Of a DNA stretch of 64,000 bases, positions 23,611 to 37,100 are shown one piece after another; the stretch's first letter is position 1, and each line of letters opens with the position of its first letter. The DNA comes from Smittia aterrima (taxonomy: Eukaryota > Arthropoda > Insecta > Diptera > Chironomidae), in the NCBI GenBank assembly GCA_033063855.1, contig CP093830.1:17670854-17734853 (forward strand), in the 5' to 3' direction. The translations under genes were made by a program, and so were the position numbers. The notes under the pieces are model-generated. The model made no database searches. It worked only from the letters and a program-made list of their open reading frames with translations, and had not been told where the DNA came from.

Positions 23611-24709
23611 TTATCCGAGATGCATTGCGCCGCCCATGAGACTTGGATGGAAGTAGCCCATGTAGAGCTGAGCTCCACCGGCTCGACTTATTGCTGCCAT
23701 CTTTATCTTTTCGATCTCAGCTTCTTGAAGTCGTTTTGATTTCGCTCGACGATTTTGAAACCAAATTTTCACTTGCGTCTCGGTTAGTCGAAGTGATGAT
23801 GAGAATTCGGCTCGCTCTGCTATGCTCAAATATTGTTTCTCTCGGAACTTTTTCTCGAGTGATAAGAGTTGTTGAGTGGTGAAGGGAGTTCGGGGTTTTC
23901 TGTTTGGTTTATGCTTTCTGAGATGGCATTTCAGTCGAAGTGGCTCTTTATCTGTAATCATATAAAGACTATCAAGTGACATGCCTTTATCGAAATACTT
24001 TTTTAGGAAAAAATATTTCACAAGTCTCTCGAACAACTCAAATTTTGTTCGGAAAAACTTTTTATAACAAAAATTTAAATCGATTCTCACCTCCGTTCAT
24101 TTGATTTGGAAATCCTTGTCCTGGGAAGAGTCCAGGTGGGCCAAATGGTGGCATTCCTGGTCGTCCTGGCCATCCAGGAACTCCATTTCCCATTCCACCC
24201 CAAGCAGCGGCTGCTGCTGCGAGTGCACTGAACGGAGTTGGTCTGATTGGAGCAGCTCCGCCTAACATTGACACTCCTGATGGTTTTGTACTATTTTCAC
24301 TGTTCATCTCTTCGATATCGACATCCTCGTCATCTTCATCGCCATGCATCGAGTCCTCGTAGTCATCAGACGCGATCGAACTGTGTGGCGTGTGAGATCT
24401 TTGATCAAGTAATTCACTGTCATTGTGCTTTATCGAGTTTGTGCTGTCGTTATGTTGTGAGTTTGGTGAACACGAGCTGGCCTGAGACATCGAAAGATTC
24501 TTCGGCGTGAGACAAATCTCATTGTTGTTGTTATTAATATGATTTGCGATGATTCTCGATGGCGGTGGAGTCTTTGAACGAGTATCCGCTAATAGCGAAG
24601 CAACGCTAAAGTTGCTAATTCTCGACGTTATCGTTTTCATTTGATTTTTATTCTCTGAAGTTACCGACGGACTGCCCATTTCAATTGTTCGCATTGGTGT
24701 AACAGTCAT
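23611..24709 (-). CDS. Dr: Drop/msh (Msx-class) homeobox transcription factor, copy 3
   Basis: Third member of the cluster. Exon 1 is 24091-24709 and exon 2 is 23611-23951; the 139-base phase-1 intron (GTGAGA...GATTACAG) happens to lack stop codons in one frame, so a naive reading runs through it. The product is 319 residues. It starts directly at MTVTPMR, without the 6-10 extra N-terminal residues of the other copies, and the segment after it is shortened (SENKNQMKTITSR). The eh1-like FSVASLLA, acidic and Gly/Pro-rich parts match copies 1 and 2. The homeodomain differs at position 56: RRAKSKR instead of RRAKAKR. The tail has AAISRAGGAQLYMGYFHP. The gene appears intact; the Ala-to-Ser change is next to a DNA-contact residue of helix 3. 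Confidence 0.92.
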
Positions 24710-24833
24710 TCTATTCTTTATTGGAATAATTTATATTTCACTCTCTCTCGGATAATTATTTTTTTCCTTAATTTTTCTTTTTTTATTAAATTTTAATCCT
24801 TTTTTAACTGTGAAGAGTTTTTTTTCTCTCTGA

Positions 24834-24874
24834 CCGACTTCATGAAGATTCAACTATCAACTAAGCGCAACTGA
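24834..24874 (-). promoter_or_regulatory. Possible initiator and displaced DPE of msh copy 3
   Basis: TCAGTT on the minus strand (24869-24874, +1 A at 24872) is followed by AGTCGG at +34 (24834-24839), six bases further than the +28 spacing seen in front of copies 1 and 2. If homologous, the DPE is out of register and may not work as such. Confidence 0.3.
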
Positions 24875-27800
24875 ACATAATTTTTTTTCTCCTCAACAGC
24901 AGCAGCACAACTCAGATCACAGAGAGACCCACACAGTCAAAGAAGTGAAACACTCATAATGAGAATGTAGCTACGAACACGCCATTGATGTTTTTCGTTT
25001 AAACGCTTCGATGCTTTTAATGTTTTTGTGAAATAAAATTCGTCGGGGTTGAGAACGACGACTGAAGAGTTTGTTTCTTTGTCAATTAACTTCAGTTTAA
25101 GATTTTCTCCGGTTTTGTGATTTTTATTTTTCGAAGATATTCCGCTTCGCTCTCTGTCGTTAGTGCCGTTCGAACGAAAACTCGTAGCGCCGAATGACCA
25201 AATCGGTTGGCGAGAGGAGCAACTTTTGCCATTTTCTTTTAATTCCTGCTCAGCGATCTGACATTCATTTAATCTCAATTTCTGCACACGCATTTAAGAA
25301 TCACGAGCATGTGATTAAAACTTCTTCTCCTCCTCTTCCTTCGATATAACATTTTCCGCTGAAACGCATGTTGCTCGCTGTGTAAAAGACCAATTAAAAG
25401 TCATCGTAATTTAATTTAGCTTTAACATTGCACGACCAATTAAGATTGCTAATTAATGTTAAGTTAAGTTTAAGAATGAGATTGGATCTTGTTAAGCAGT
25501 TTATTGTTTCGAAGCTTCGCGTTTTATTAATTTTTTTTAAGGCAAACTTTAAATGAAGAGAAGGCAAATAAAAATGCAACGAGTACGTTGCGAGAAGTAG
25601 CGTTGCGACTTCAATAATAACTGTTGAATTCCTTAGTGGCTACAAAGTGTTGCGATCAATCCCATATTTACTCTTTCCATTGCTTTTGCCGTTTCGTAAT
25701 GAATTTTCTGTCACGATTTCCAATCAGACGAAGCACTTTTTGTTCGATTTGCAGTCGAGCGATTGACTATTTGTTGTGTTCAAGAGAGGTTTAAACTCGA
25801 TAATTAGCGGAGTGTTTGGAGCTTAATTGCTTCTAAGTAATGTCGTAAGCGCTTCGTCGTCATTAAACTAACAAATCGCTTCGATGACTGATGACATTCT
25901 TCTCTTGTGAAACTTCTCTCATTCACACGAGAATCAATCGAGAAGACAAATCCGCCGGCATTTTGTTCGAAATAGGCAGCAAAAAATAAATAAAAGGAAA
26001 TTCAATTTAGCTTATCGACGATTAAACGAGTCACGTGTCGATAAGGAAAATCCCCATTGACCAAACAATCATAAAATTAACACCCGCACAATTAAGCGGA
26101 GATGGAGACGTCGTTCATGAGGTAATTAAAGCTTGTTCCTTCTCGCCCCTCTCGAAATGATCTTTTCTAAACGAATAATTTGGGTAATGATAGCTCGTTG
26201 AAGTGGCAGAAGGCAGAAAATGAAAAAGTCATCATAAAAAAAATATGATAGACAGTTACGAATGAGTGAGTTCTCCGTTCATACAAATACAAGCGAGAGA
26301 GGGAGCATTAGAGAAATCAGAGCACCAAGCATGAACCCTCTTGCCTGCCATCCAGATAATCATTATCCATTTAACGTTTTCTTTCCCTTCTCTACCCCTC
26401 CTCTAATATGGAGCAATAAATATCAAATAAAGAGTGTCGTGTTGGCTGCGCGTCGTCGCCCCTCGTCGTTGTATGAGTGACGAAACCTAATGGAAACGAA
26501 AACGATGCCCTGGGGTGGCTGTTTCAACGTCTATTAAATTCAATTAAACCAACACAGAAAGAACAATTTATTTCCAGTCAATTAAAAACGAGTTTGTTTT
26601 CTTTCAGAGACTTTCGGTGAGTTTAATGGCAAAAGACTTTCATTCGTTCGTCCTATGAAGGAGCTTCGCTCTGATGCGAGCTACACATGTCCTTGTTAAT
26701 TAATGTGCGGCTTGTAGGACCTTTGATCGATGCGTGCAGTCGTCGTCGGAAGAAGCACTTCACTACGCATTATTTACACCACTTACGATCGATGTATGTC
26801 AACACACAACCTTTCGTGAACTTCAAAAGATTTTCGAGCGCCTGTAACATGATCCTTAACTTTTCTCTGTTTGCTGATGGAATTAAAGTATTTTTTTACT
26901 TTTCAAAGTGCATCCTTTCGCCATCAGAAACCGTTTGAGATGTGTTGAGCTTAATAGAGCGAGAGATACTTGCGAATCGCTCTACGATTGATCACGCCGA
27001 AGCGAAGCGTTTCATTTCCAAGAAGAACAAAAGAAAGGCAATCGCAATCGGTCGTGATAGTGGCTGTTGAAGTTCATTTTATTAAAGCATAATTTGGTTA
27101 TCAAAATTACAAGCGAGAGAGAAGGAAAAAAAACGTTTTATAATGTGCATCTCGAGAAATATTATAATAACGTTGTTTAACAAGCCCAACAATAAATATT
27201 TTGCAATTTTATTACTTCTTGAAAATTGTGCTTTGGCTTTATGGAAACGAATGGACGAAGGAGAAAAAGAAAGCAAGCACAACAGAATATAAACGCTCAA
27301 ACATCTTTATTATTTATTCAAAACAATCTGTTGGATACCGCGAAAAGGCATTAAAACAATGAAAAGAATGAACAAATAAATTTTTCCCTTCTGATCGGAG
27401 TCGAGGGCAAAAGCGAGCGAGAGGAACGTGAAGGAAAAGAAAGAAAAAATTGAAAATCATAAAAATTATAAAGAATTTTAATTTGAATTGATTTGAATGA
27501 AAGTCTTGACGTCTTTCTTACTCTCACTCACTCGCGAAGTAAAGTAAACCTTGAAGAGAACTCTTCGATTTCGTTTAGTGTGTCTGAAGGAGTTTTGCAT
27601 AACTTCTTAATAAGTTGCTGTTAAAAGAATTCATTGGAATTCATGTACGAAGCAAATAGAAGGATAATTGAATTATCAACATATTTGAGAATGCGCAAAA
27701 AGTAAGAAATTAATGCAAATATTCTCGCTTCGCTAGCGCAAGCAGCAGTCGATGTAGCAGCAGCAAAGGAAGAATTCTGAAAATTTCATTTTAACTAATT

Positions 27801-30800
27801 TACTTTTATGTTGAGTTTTATTTGCTCGTTTTATGTTCGCTTTTCGCTCTTGAGGATTCTTTTATTTTGCTTTCAAGCAGGCACGAAACCTTCGTCGTCG
27901 TCTACGTTGTTAGTCGTTGGTGTTTGTGGAAATATCTTCATAAATACACAAACAGCAGCCTGGGACGGGAGTTATTTGCATAGAATTGAATGGGCTTCTC
28001 TCTATTTCTTCGCTTTCCTCTTACACGGCACAAAATTGTTTCCAATTTGAATCGTTCGACAAACAACAAAAAGAATCTCGAGAATTGGATTCTGGGATAT
28101 TGAATGCGCTTTTGGGTACGAAGTCTTTATCGACGAACGAGCAAAGTAACATTGAATTTGAATATTTTAACAATTTATTCAGAATTTCGCTCTCTTAATA
28201 GAGCGTCGCTAGGGAAAATAAATTTTCTTCGGAACGCTGTGTAATTTCCAAGATTAAATCAGATGACTTTTGAATGGCAAAGCAATTTCTCCACACCTTC
28301 TCAGAAATCATGTCATTAGCTCAAATATGTAGCAAATAAAAGACGTTCGATTTGCATTGAACTTAACGTTTTTATTTCTTTTAATCAAATATCGCTTCAG
28401 CTTTCGAACGGTAAAATCTTAAATTGATTTCGATTGTGTTTGGGGAAAATTTGGAAATTATCTTTGATCTTTATTTTATTGATGATCTGCATTTGCTTTT
28501 CTGCTCTGATTCGGTTCGTGTGCTCACTCTCGAAAGTCAGCCGCGCCGATTAAACAAAAGCTAATTCATTAATCGTGTTCATTTGCCCATCGACTGGATG
28601 AGTTTTTGTTTGCACGAAACCCGAGACAAACCGAAAATATTTCACTCGAAAAGGTGTCGCAGTGTAGTGGCTTGAAAATTAATATTTAATTTGATTTCTG
28701 ATCTGCTGGCGTTTAATTAAACACAAATATTTAACATCGAGATTTAACGCGAAGTAGGAATTTCAATTACCGAACAGTAAACACAATCTAATTTCGGTAA
28801 AAGTTCGTCTGCTTTTGGAATGTCAAATATGAAGCAATAAAAAATTAATATTTGAACTGATCTCCGTCAGTTGAAGAAGAATTCACTCACTTCGAGAGTT
28901 TACTCATCTTTTGCCACTCGAGATGAGAGGAGCAAGCGCGCGAATATAAATTTTAAGTGTCGATTATAAGAACATTGCGCAAAGAAATTTTTCACCGTCT
29001 CAAAATTGCGGCAATAAAAGTTTCATACGAAGCCACTTACCGAGGCTGCTAAGGTGAAGTTATCAGAAGAGTTTCACTCTATTTACTTCGAAAGTTTAGT
29101 CAGCCAATGTTTCCTTGAAAGCAAAAGAACGTTTTCGTTGGTAATTTCATTGTTATGACTCCTCCGAAGCCATAGTTAACTTCATTTGCTCTTGAAATTG
29201 CGAAAGCATTTTCACAGCATGAACCTCCCGGGTGTGCTTGAGCTTCTGGAAGAATGTTAACGCAAGAAGGTCGTTAAACGCTTGAGTCGATAATATTTAA
29301 ATTTCACAAAATGTTATAAAATAGTTTTTATTGCCACCTTGAAAATTGGCAAACGAACAATCGAAGTTTTAATTAGAAGTCGTTTTCGTGAACATCAATC
29401 AGCGACGTTATCTCGATTGAAACATCAAAAAGCAAACATTGAGGGGTGATCTGATCATTAAATCAAAATTCATACGATGTGAGAGCGAAGGCTCAAAGTG
29501 AAAAGTCGAGAGACGATTGTAATTCCCTAAATCCGATTACCAAACGTTTGTTCAAACAAACATGTTGACTTTCTCATGGTAATTTGATATCCTTACGGGC
29601 GTAGCTATCGTAAAAAAATTAAATTAAACTGACGGTCGTCTGATGATGGTTTCGTGTGTTTACATTTCGAGGATTTACTTGTTACGGCGATAGCATCGCA
29701 AAAATTGATTTTTTTTACTCCGAAAGGGATGAGCGATGTGAGCAAGCAAATTGGTAATCTCGAAACGTTTTTTTCCATGAGAACAGCAAATAACGAGAAG
29801 TAATTGGCAACTTATGAATAAATGAATGTTAAAGGGGGTGACCAGCTCAACTTTGTCCAGCATAGTTACCCTTTAAACTTAAATTAATAATTACAATTTA
29901 AGTCAAAGGAAAATCCAATAACTTTTAATTTAAACAATTTCGAGCAAGTGTCGATTTATTCAAACACGTTTTTGCATAAATTTCTTTTTTTGTTTTGTTT
30001 GAGTTTCTCTCGAAGCGACTGACTGAGACGAATCGTCGTCGTCCTTTCGTTCACAATATGTTTTTACAACCACAAATCATTTAATAATAAATAATTTATA
30101 ACGATTTGAGGATTTCTTCTCTCCCGAGCTCCGAAAGGACGACTTCCGCAAAAATATTCCGAAGGGAATCTTTTTTATCGAAGGGTGGAAGTTTTTATTG
30201 TTGGGAAGGAAAATTACACAATTTTCAGCAGCGTCCGTTTGCGATATCATTTCATGTTACGAGCGGTTAGGGTCCCCGAGAAATTTGAATGTGAATTTTT
30301 AAAGGAAATTGCTACGCAGAGCAACGAGACGATAAAACATAAATTTCGGGTGAAAATTAATTATTCTCTATTATTGCCATAATTGTTAATTAAAAAGTTT
30401 TTCTCTTCTCTTTTGCGAGAAGTTGAAATTATTATTCACGAAATTATCTCGTTTTCTACTTCATTTTCCTTCCTGCCATTCCAGGGGAGGCCATAAAAGC
30501 GTTGATTACGATAAAGTCACTTTTCCAACAATAAAATCATCTCGAGAAATGTATTTATGATTGTGGAGGGTGTCGAAATTGAATTAAATGGCAGCAAAGA
30601 GACATCATCCCTCCCAAAGATATTTGATATCCTTTCGAACGAGGACAAAGATTAATCGAGCGCATGAAAGAAGTTTTTAGGGAAAGAAGGAAAAAATGTT
30701 ATTTACACAAAAGTTTCTTCCCCTTTGGAACATTATAAGCTTATTAAATGAAATCAAGAAGCGTTTGACATCGTAATCTGTTTTCATAACTTCTTCTGGT

Positions 30801-33800
30801 TTACGCCACTGAAAATGTTATGAATGCTTAGCTAGTTAATGAGGGGTTGAATTTATTTCTTTTCGGGGTAAAGCGAGAGAGAAGAGAATTTTGGCAAAAA
30901 CTCGACTTGATTGTTTAATGATTTTATTATTAGCAAATTCATTGTGATAACAGCTCCCGAGTGTGAACTGCCGCTCAAATAATGAAAAACGGAAATTAAA
31001 AACGTGCTCGTAACTTGATGCTTGGCTTCCTAATTACATTCGTTGTGATGGCAAGCGTCTGATAAGTGACAACGAGCACAGAGAACATGAAATTTTCCCT
31101 TCGAAATTACGCTTAGGGATGTAATCAATCTTCAAATTAAAAGGATTGTTAGTTTTAGGTGTTTGAACGAATGTAAATTTCATGTAAATTAGTCGTAAAT
31201 CAAATTCTGAATTTAAGATTAATTCAGTTTCATTTGTTATTAAAATTCATTCATCATCATCTCACTCGCTCGCTCAACCTGAGAGAGAGATTATTAAACT
31301 CATCTCGTTTTATGTGATTGCTCTGTTTGCTCTGTGCGCAAGTTCACAGACGAAAATCTCGACGTTATTTTATTGTTCGGCAAATAATCTCTTTAGCAAA
31401 CAATACGCTTCATACGTCGGAGGCATTATTAAACGATTAATGAAAAAGTTTCTCGTGTGAGGGAAGGATAACAAGATGAAACGATTAATTTTCGGAAGGA
31501 TTTCAATGTTGAGCTTTATCACGTGATTGACACGTTTCCACAATCAGTCATCATTATGCTTTTATTAAAAATATGATTTTAATATTTTTTATGAATCTTC
31601 TTTTCGAGTTGAGGGCAAACCTTTATGCCCGGCTTTTAAATAAATCTGATTATGAGAATTTCTGAAACAAGGCTTTTGTGTTTAGTGTTTTCACAAACTG
31701 ATAGCACTTGAGATTGAATGTAGAGCGGATGCAAGCAGGTTTACTGTTTGTTGTTTCATTAGCTTGAGGGTTGAAGGGTGGAAAGGTAATCTTACTAACC
31801 AGGATTTAAAATTTATAATTGGCTCGAGAGGAGATAACAAAGCGCTTTGAAGTTAAACGAGGAGAGTTGAGCAATCGATTCTCTGCTCAATTTAATTTTA
31901 ATTATGCCATAATGAAAATTTCTTTCGGAAATTTCCGTCTTATCATGAAAATGTTATTTTTATCGTTGATTCGTTTCGTTTTCATTCCGACGACTACGAT
32001 GAGGAGCAAATTTCGTGGAAATAAAATTAATTTTCATGTCAGTCTTGTCGCAGTTGCGTTGAAGGTTCCCGGAAATGCCTGAACGAGCCAGCATCGTGCA
32101 ACTCTAAAGCGTACGATGAAAGGAAGAAAATTATAATGAAAACGATGAAAATGACAAGAGGAAATTATCTGAGCCTCGACTCACACTTGATTTTCCACAC
32201 CATCAACACGAACATGAAGAACTCTTTTCAGTGTGGAAAATTTGAGCGACTTGCTCTCTCACACGTCGACGACAACAAAAATTATACATCGGAGGGAGGA
32301 AATTATGCGATGCGATAAAAGATGATGGAGAAATATATTTTCCAACACAAATAATTTCCATTGTGCCTCTGTGACTTTTCATCGTGAAAATTTCGTCGTA
32401 ATTTCGCGTTGAATGATGTCAAAGAAACTTTTCTCCTCTCTCTCTCTGTCTCTTATCAGAAGCAACGTCGTTGCCTTTTCAGACGTGAAAATAAATTTCA
32501 CATTAAATGACATTCTAAATTGCTGAAGATATTTGTCACTCGCTCATGCGCCGCCGCATAAATCTGTGAAGAGGCAGGAAGCACAATGGAGATAAATAAT
32601 TTTTTGGATCGAAAGATTTTCCATTTTCCACTGCAGTGAAATTTATCCTTCGAAACTCGTTTTTCATCGCTCGCTTGTGGTTCCCCTCGTCGTCGTCGTC
32701 ATCATCATTCAACATCAGTTGCCGATACTGAAATTTATGAGAATTCATATCAGATCTCGCACATCCTCCTTCTGCTCGATATGTGCGTAAACGTGAACGT
32801 GTCAGAAATTATGAATGCTTCGTTAGATTAAGAAGAAGCTTTCGTGAGCGATAAAATATTTCACATGTCCGGAAATTTGATTTTTATTCGATTACGGATG
32901 ATACTTGACTCATGCGGCGATGCTTGCTAAGAGATAAGAGTTTTGGAAATTGCTTTTCATGCTCAGCTCTTCACAGAAAACTTTCATTCTATTAAAATAT
33001 TACATTGGGACGATGGAGGAGACGAGAGGAGTGAGCATAGGCTCCATTCGCCAGCAATTGAATTTCAAGTAATAACAGAAAGGAAACGACCAAATTGAAA
33101 AAGTTTGCAGCAAAAATGCAAAAGAGAATTTCTCATAAATTTCCAGAATATAATTTTCGTTTCTCATTCAAAAGCTTTTGTCATCAGCATGCAAATTGAA
33201 CGGAAATTTTCCGAGAGTTGGAGAAAAAAGTTTGTGGAAGAGGAAATTGGAATTTTCGAGAGAAAAAATTCGCCAACTTTGTGGATCTATTGGAGTAGAA
33301 ATATTCAATTTCCACGACTCCATCATCGTTAACGAAAGAAATTTTCATAATTGCTCAATTTACATTCATAAAAGTTTAATTAAATCTTTTCCCCTAAAAA
33401 GAAGTGATTTGAATTTATTGCGAGCGAGCTGTTCCAAGCTTCAGGATTAAAATTATGAGCCGAAATGGGTCGGAAAATATTAGAACGAGCGCCATGACGA
33501 TGTTAATTGCATAATTAAATTCTCTGTAAATTATAATTTCTCTCTCTCTTGATTTTCTCGCCACCCGTGCTTCTGCCCCTTCCCAAGCATCTTCAGTAAT
33601 TTATCGCTCTACAGCAATTCTATAAATTTGGACATATTGGGATTTTACAAGCAAAGGCAACCAAGGCAACAAACAACCCATCTCGAGTCTCCAGAAAATT
33701 TCTCATGTTTCCACAAACACAATCAACGATGGCGCAGCGCATTGAACGACGCTTGCGTGGAAATTCTCCTCGAACGTGAGATGAAAGCCAATTAAGAATT

Positions 33801-34133
33801 ACGATGGAGTGAGAAGTTCTCTGTTGTCTTCGTCGACTGCGCAAGGTTGTTGGATGAGCAGGAGAATAAAAGAAAGAGCAAATATTGATTTTCAAGTTGC
33901 GGGCAACCAACTCGAGCGAACTTTAAGATGGAGACTAGAGAAACTTCTCTTTAATTTTATTGATTTCATTTTCACTTATGATGAAAGTAAAGAAAACTTA
34001 AAACTCAGCAACCTTGTCAGCTTTGCAAACAATTTTAATTTCATTTTGGATTGAAATTCTTTCGAGTTCGGATCGAAAATTCTAAATTTCTAATTTCTTC
34101 TTTGGAAATCTTTTGGATTCAACTAAATTTGCA
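24875..34133. other. Non-coding interval between the msh cluster and the pseudoprotease gene
   Basis: About 9.3 kb, AT-rich. A 118-codon frame at 24937-25293 (minus), just upstream of copy 3, has no recognisable domain and is left out. Apart from a short trinucleotide tract at 32687-32709, no repeats, transposons or RNA genes were recognised. Confidence 0.45.
32687..32709. repeat. Short (GTC/ATC)n trinucleotide tract
   Basis: CGT repeated four times runs into CATCATCATT. It reads as poly-Asp on the minus strand, but the surrounding frame has no other protein-like character, so I call it a simple repeat. Confidence 0.6.
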
Positions 34134-37100
34134 ATGGACAGACGCGTAACGATTCTGGAATCGATTGAGAGAAAGTCGATGGCAAAACAGAAGAAGCCAG
34201 TAAAGCTCAATGACTTTGGAAATCGAATCATCGAGAATTGGTGCGCTTATGCGAATGAACTCGCTCAACTCGAGCGAGACAAAAATAGAAAAGTCATTGT
34301 CGTGTCGGCTATAACTGAAAAAGATCGTAAAATCTTCCAAGAAGCTTATCGAAAGCTTGTGAAAGAGCGAGCAAAACAACAACGACCACTGCGATTGACA
34401 TTGAAGCGATTGGTCTCATCGAGATCAATTCGAAACATCAAAAGTGAAGGAAAAATCAAGAAAAGCGATGAGTTCCAATGCACAATCGATTATAAGAGAG
34501 ATAAACCGAAATCTGCTCCTCTCAAAAGAGAAAAGTCAAAAGTTAAGATTGAAATAGTAAAACCGAAAAAAGCTTTTGTTAAAATATTTCCCAAACCTGA
34601 ACTGTCGAATGAGAAGAAGAAAAAAGTGGAAAAACCTTTACCTCCACCTCCTAAGCCAAAGCCTGTTGTCAACTATCCGCCGATTAAAACTCGTCCATGG
34701 TTTCCTTGTGCACAGCAAATTAAACCAAAGAACAAGCCAGTGATTGTATATCCGCCTTTGACAATGAGAACGACGTAAGAACAAATAATTTCTCTCAAAT
34801 TCTATTTTATTATTTTCATTTTTCTCATCAAAGTCCATGGCGATCTCCCCAAAAATCAATGAAGCCGAGAATTCCACGAGTTCGCTTAGAGAAAACTTTT
34901 TATCCTTTCCCAGCATCGACTTTAGGTAAATCTTGGAATCAATTCAAGTTTATCGGAGCAAAGCTTCAGATCCTGAGAGGTCACACATCGCAATATTCGA
35001 AGAAGTTCAACTTTAGGAGCAACGGCAAACAAGTAAGAAAATCTAATCTTTTCCTTCGAAAGTAAATTTTTAATTTAATCTCAATTTTTAGAGCGCTTTC
35101 ATTGCTGTCGTTGCTCTTGTCAATGCTCAGCTCTGTCCAATGAAACTTTGGGCTTCTGATGATCTCGACGAAATAATTTCTTATGGCGACATCAACTTCA
35201 GAAAACAAATGAGAAACTTCCAACGACATGCTTTGATCAAACCTCCAGAAATCAAATTCAAAGTGTACACGAGTCGTGCGAAGATTTACACAGAAATTGG
35301 AGTGAGAACGATGAAAGGAATCTTCGATCAAAGTAAAACGAAAGACTTTGAGAATCATCTTGAGCAGATATTGAACGAGTACGGCAAAGCGATCTTCACT
35401 TATTGTGGTCAAAGCTTTGCAATCTGGAAAGAACTCAACGCTTTCTACATTTTCAACTCAGATGACACAAACCAGAATGGAAATCAAGTCGAGAAGCATC
35501 AAGGAGCTTGCTGTGTCCTTCGATCTTCAGATTCAATCAATCAAATCGCGAATTATCTCGCTGGTTACTTGAGAATCCCGAAGAAGTGCTACGAGCTCTA
35601 TTCCTTCAAGATCAATGAGAAAGTTACTTTGAAGGAAGACGACAAGAAATCTAAAGTGATTGAACCACCTCAAGTCAGAGAAGAAGCTCCTGAAGAAGTT
35701 TTAAAAGCTTCAATGTCAAAGAAAGATTTCTTCAAAGCACGAAAAACTGGAATTGATGCAGTTTTGTTTGAACGTCAACCTCAACCAGAGTTCGGTCAAA
35801 GCTTCAGACAATCAAGTTTGCTAACTCATGGCTTCCTGAAATGCGACGACTTCTTAAAACATTCACCAATTGGTTTAAGACAAGCTCCATTCATTTGCTC
35901 AACAGCAATTGCAATGTTGAGATTGTGCAAGTCTTCGATTTGGAGAACGTCGACGATGAGAGAAATTTTCCGAATGGGACGAGATTTGTTCACTGAGAAT
36001 GTCGAAAAAGTTTTGATTGAACGTGAGGCAAGAAGAGTTCAACTCTTGAAGGATTTAATTAAGGAAGAACCTAAGGTCGAAGAAATTAGACTCTCAATTG
36101 AAAGTCAAAAGGAAACTAAGCCAAAGCGAAAGAATAAACGAGATGAGCTCAAGCGACCGGAGTCGACAGTCAAGCAACCTGACATTCCAATCACAGAAAT
36201 TCATCCAGTTCTGTCGATTAAAAGTTTACAACTTGAGATTCATTCTGAGAACGTTGTCTTTGGAAAGATTCAAAAGCGTGGACATGATGTCATCGCCCTT
36301 GAAGATGGACTGAAGATTTTCTTCAAAAACTTTGATTGCGGTTTGATTCAAGGACCGGATGTCGTTGCAATTTGGAGAGAACAAACTTTTTACTTTATGT
36401 TTGATCCGAATCAATGCGATGACTTCCAAAGATCAGACGAAGGAGAAAACAGTTGCTTGAGTTGGTTTAAGGACATCGACGACTTGATTAAACTTTATAT
36501 CGAGAACATTCCGAGGGAGTTCCGAAACTCAATCTTCAAGATTGCAAAAGTTGAGACGAGTGAACACGAAAAGAAAGCTGAGAACTGGCAAAACTTTAAA
36601 GCAGTTGGATCAAGTCGATGGATTCTCAGTGGAACTATCTCAGAAGCTTCTGAGATATTCAATGCAGAGAACAGGAATCATCAATCGACTTGCATTGCTG
36701 TTGCAGCATTGGCAAAGACTCTCGAGTTGGGTATTCACAGTTGGACTTCAGAAACTGTTGACGAAATCGTTGAACTCGGCGATGATTTTTATTCTGGATC
36801 AATGATGACTCTCGACAACGAAAAGAAAGTGAAAGACCGAGATTTCTTTTTATCAGATCTTGGAACTGAACTGAAACTCGAGAAAACTATCGTCGACTTT
36901 GTATTTGATGAATGCGTTGTAGTTGGATCGCTTGAAGGAAACGACGAACTTCTCGATCTCTCTCAAGGACTCTCCAAGTTCTTCGAAGATGACGATCAAG
37001 CTTTGATCACAACTTGTGGTATCTCGCTTGCGGTTTGGAAACGTGAAGATGAATTTTATTTGTTTGACAGTCATGATCGTGATGATCGAGGAAGAAACTT

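Noticed and set aside
23611..24090. Single 159-codon frame joining intron and exon 2 of msh copy 3
   Set aside because: The intron is stop-free in this frame, but donor and acceptor sites and the paralogues show the correct splice.
24937..25293. 118-codon frame upstream of msh copy 3
   Set aside because: Protein-like in places but no domain, no splice context, and it overlaps the expected promoter side of copy 3.
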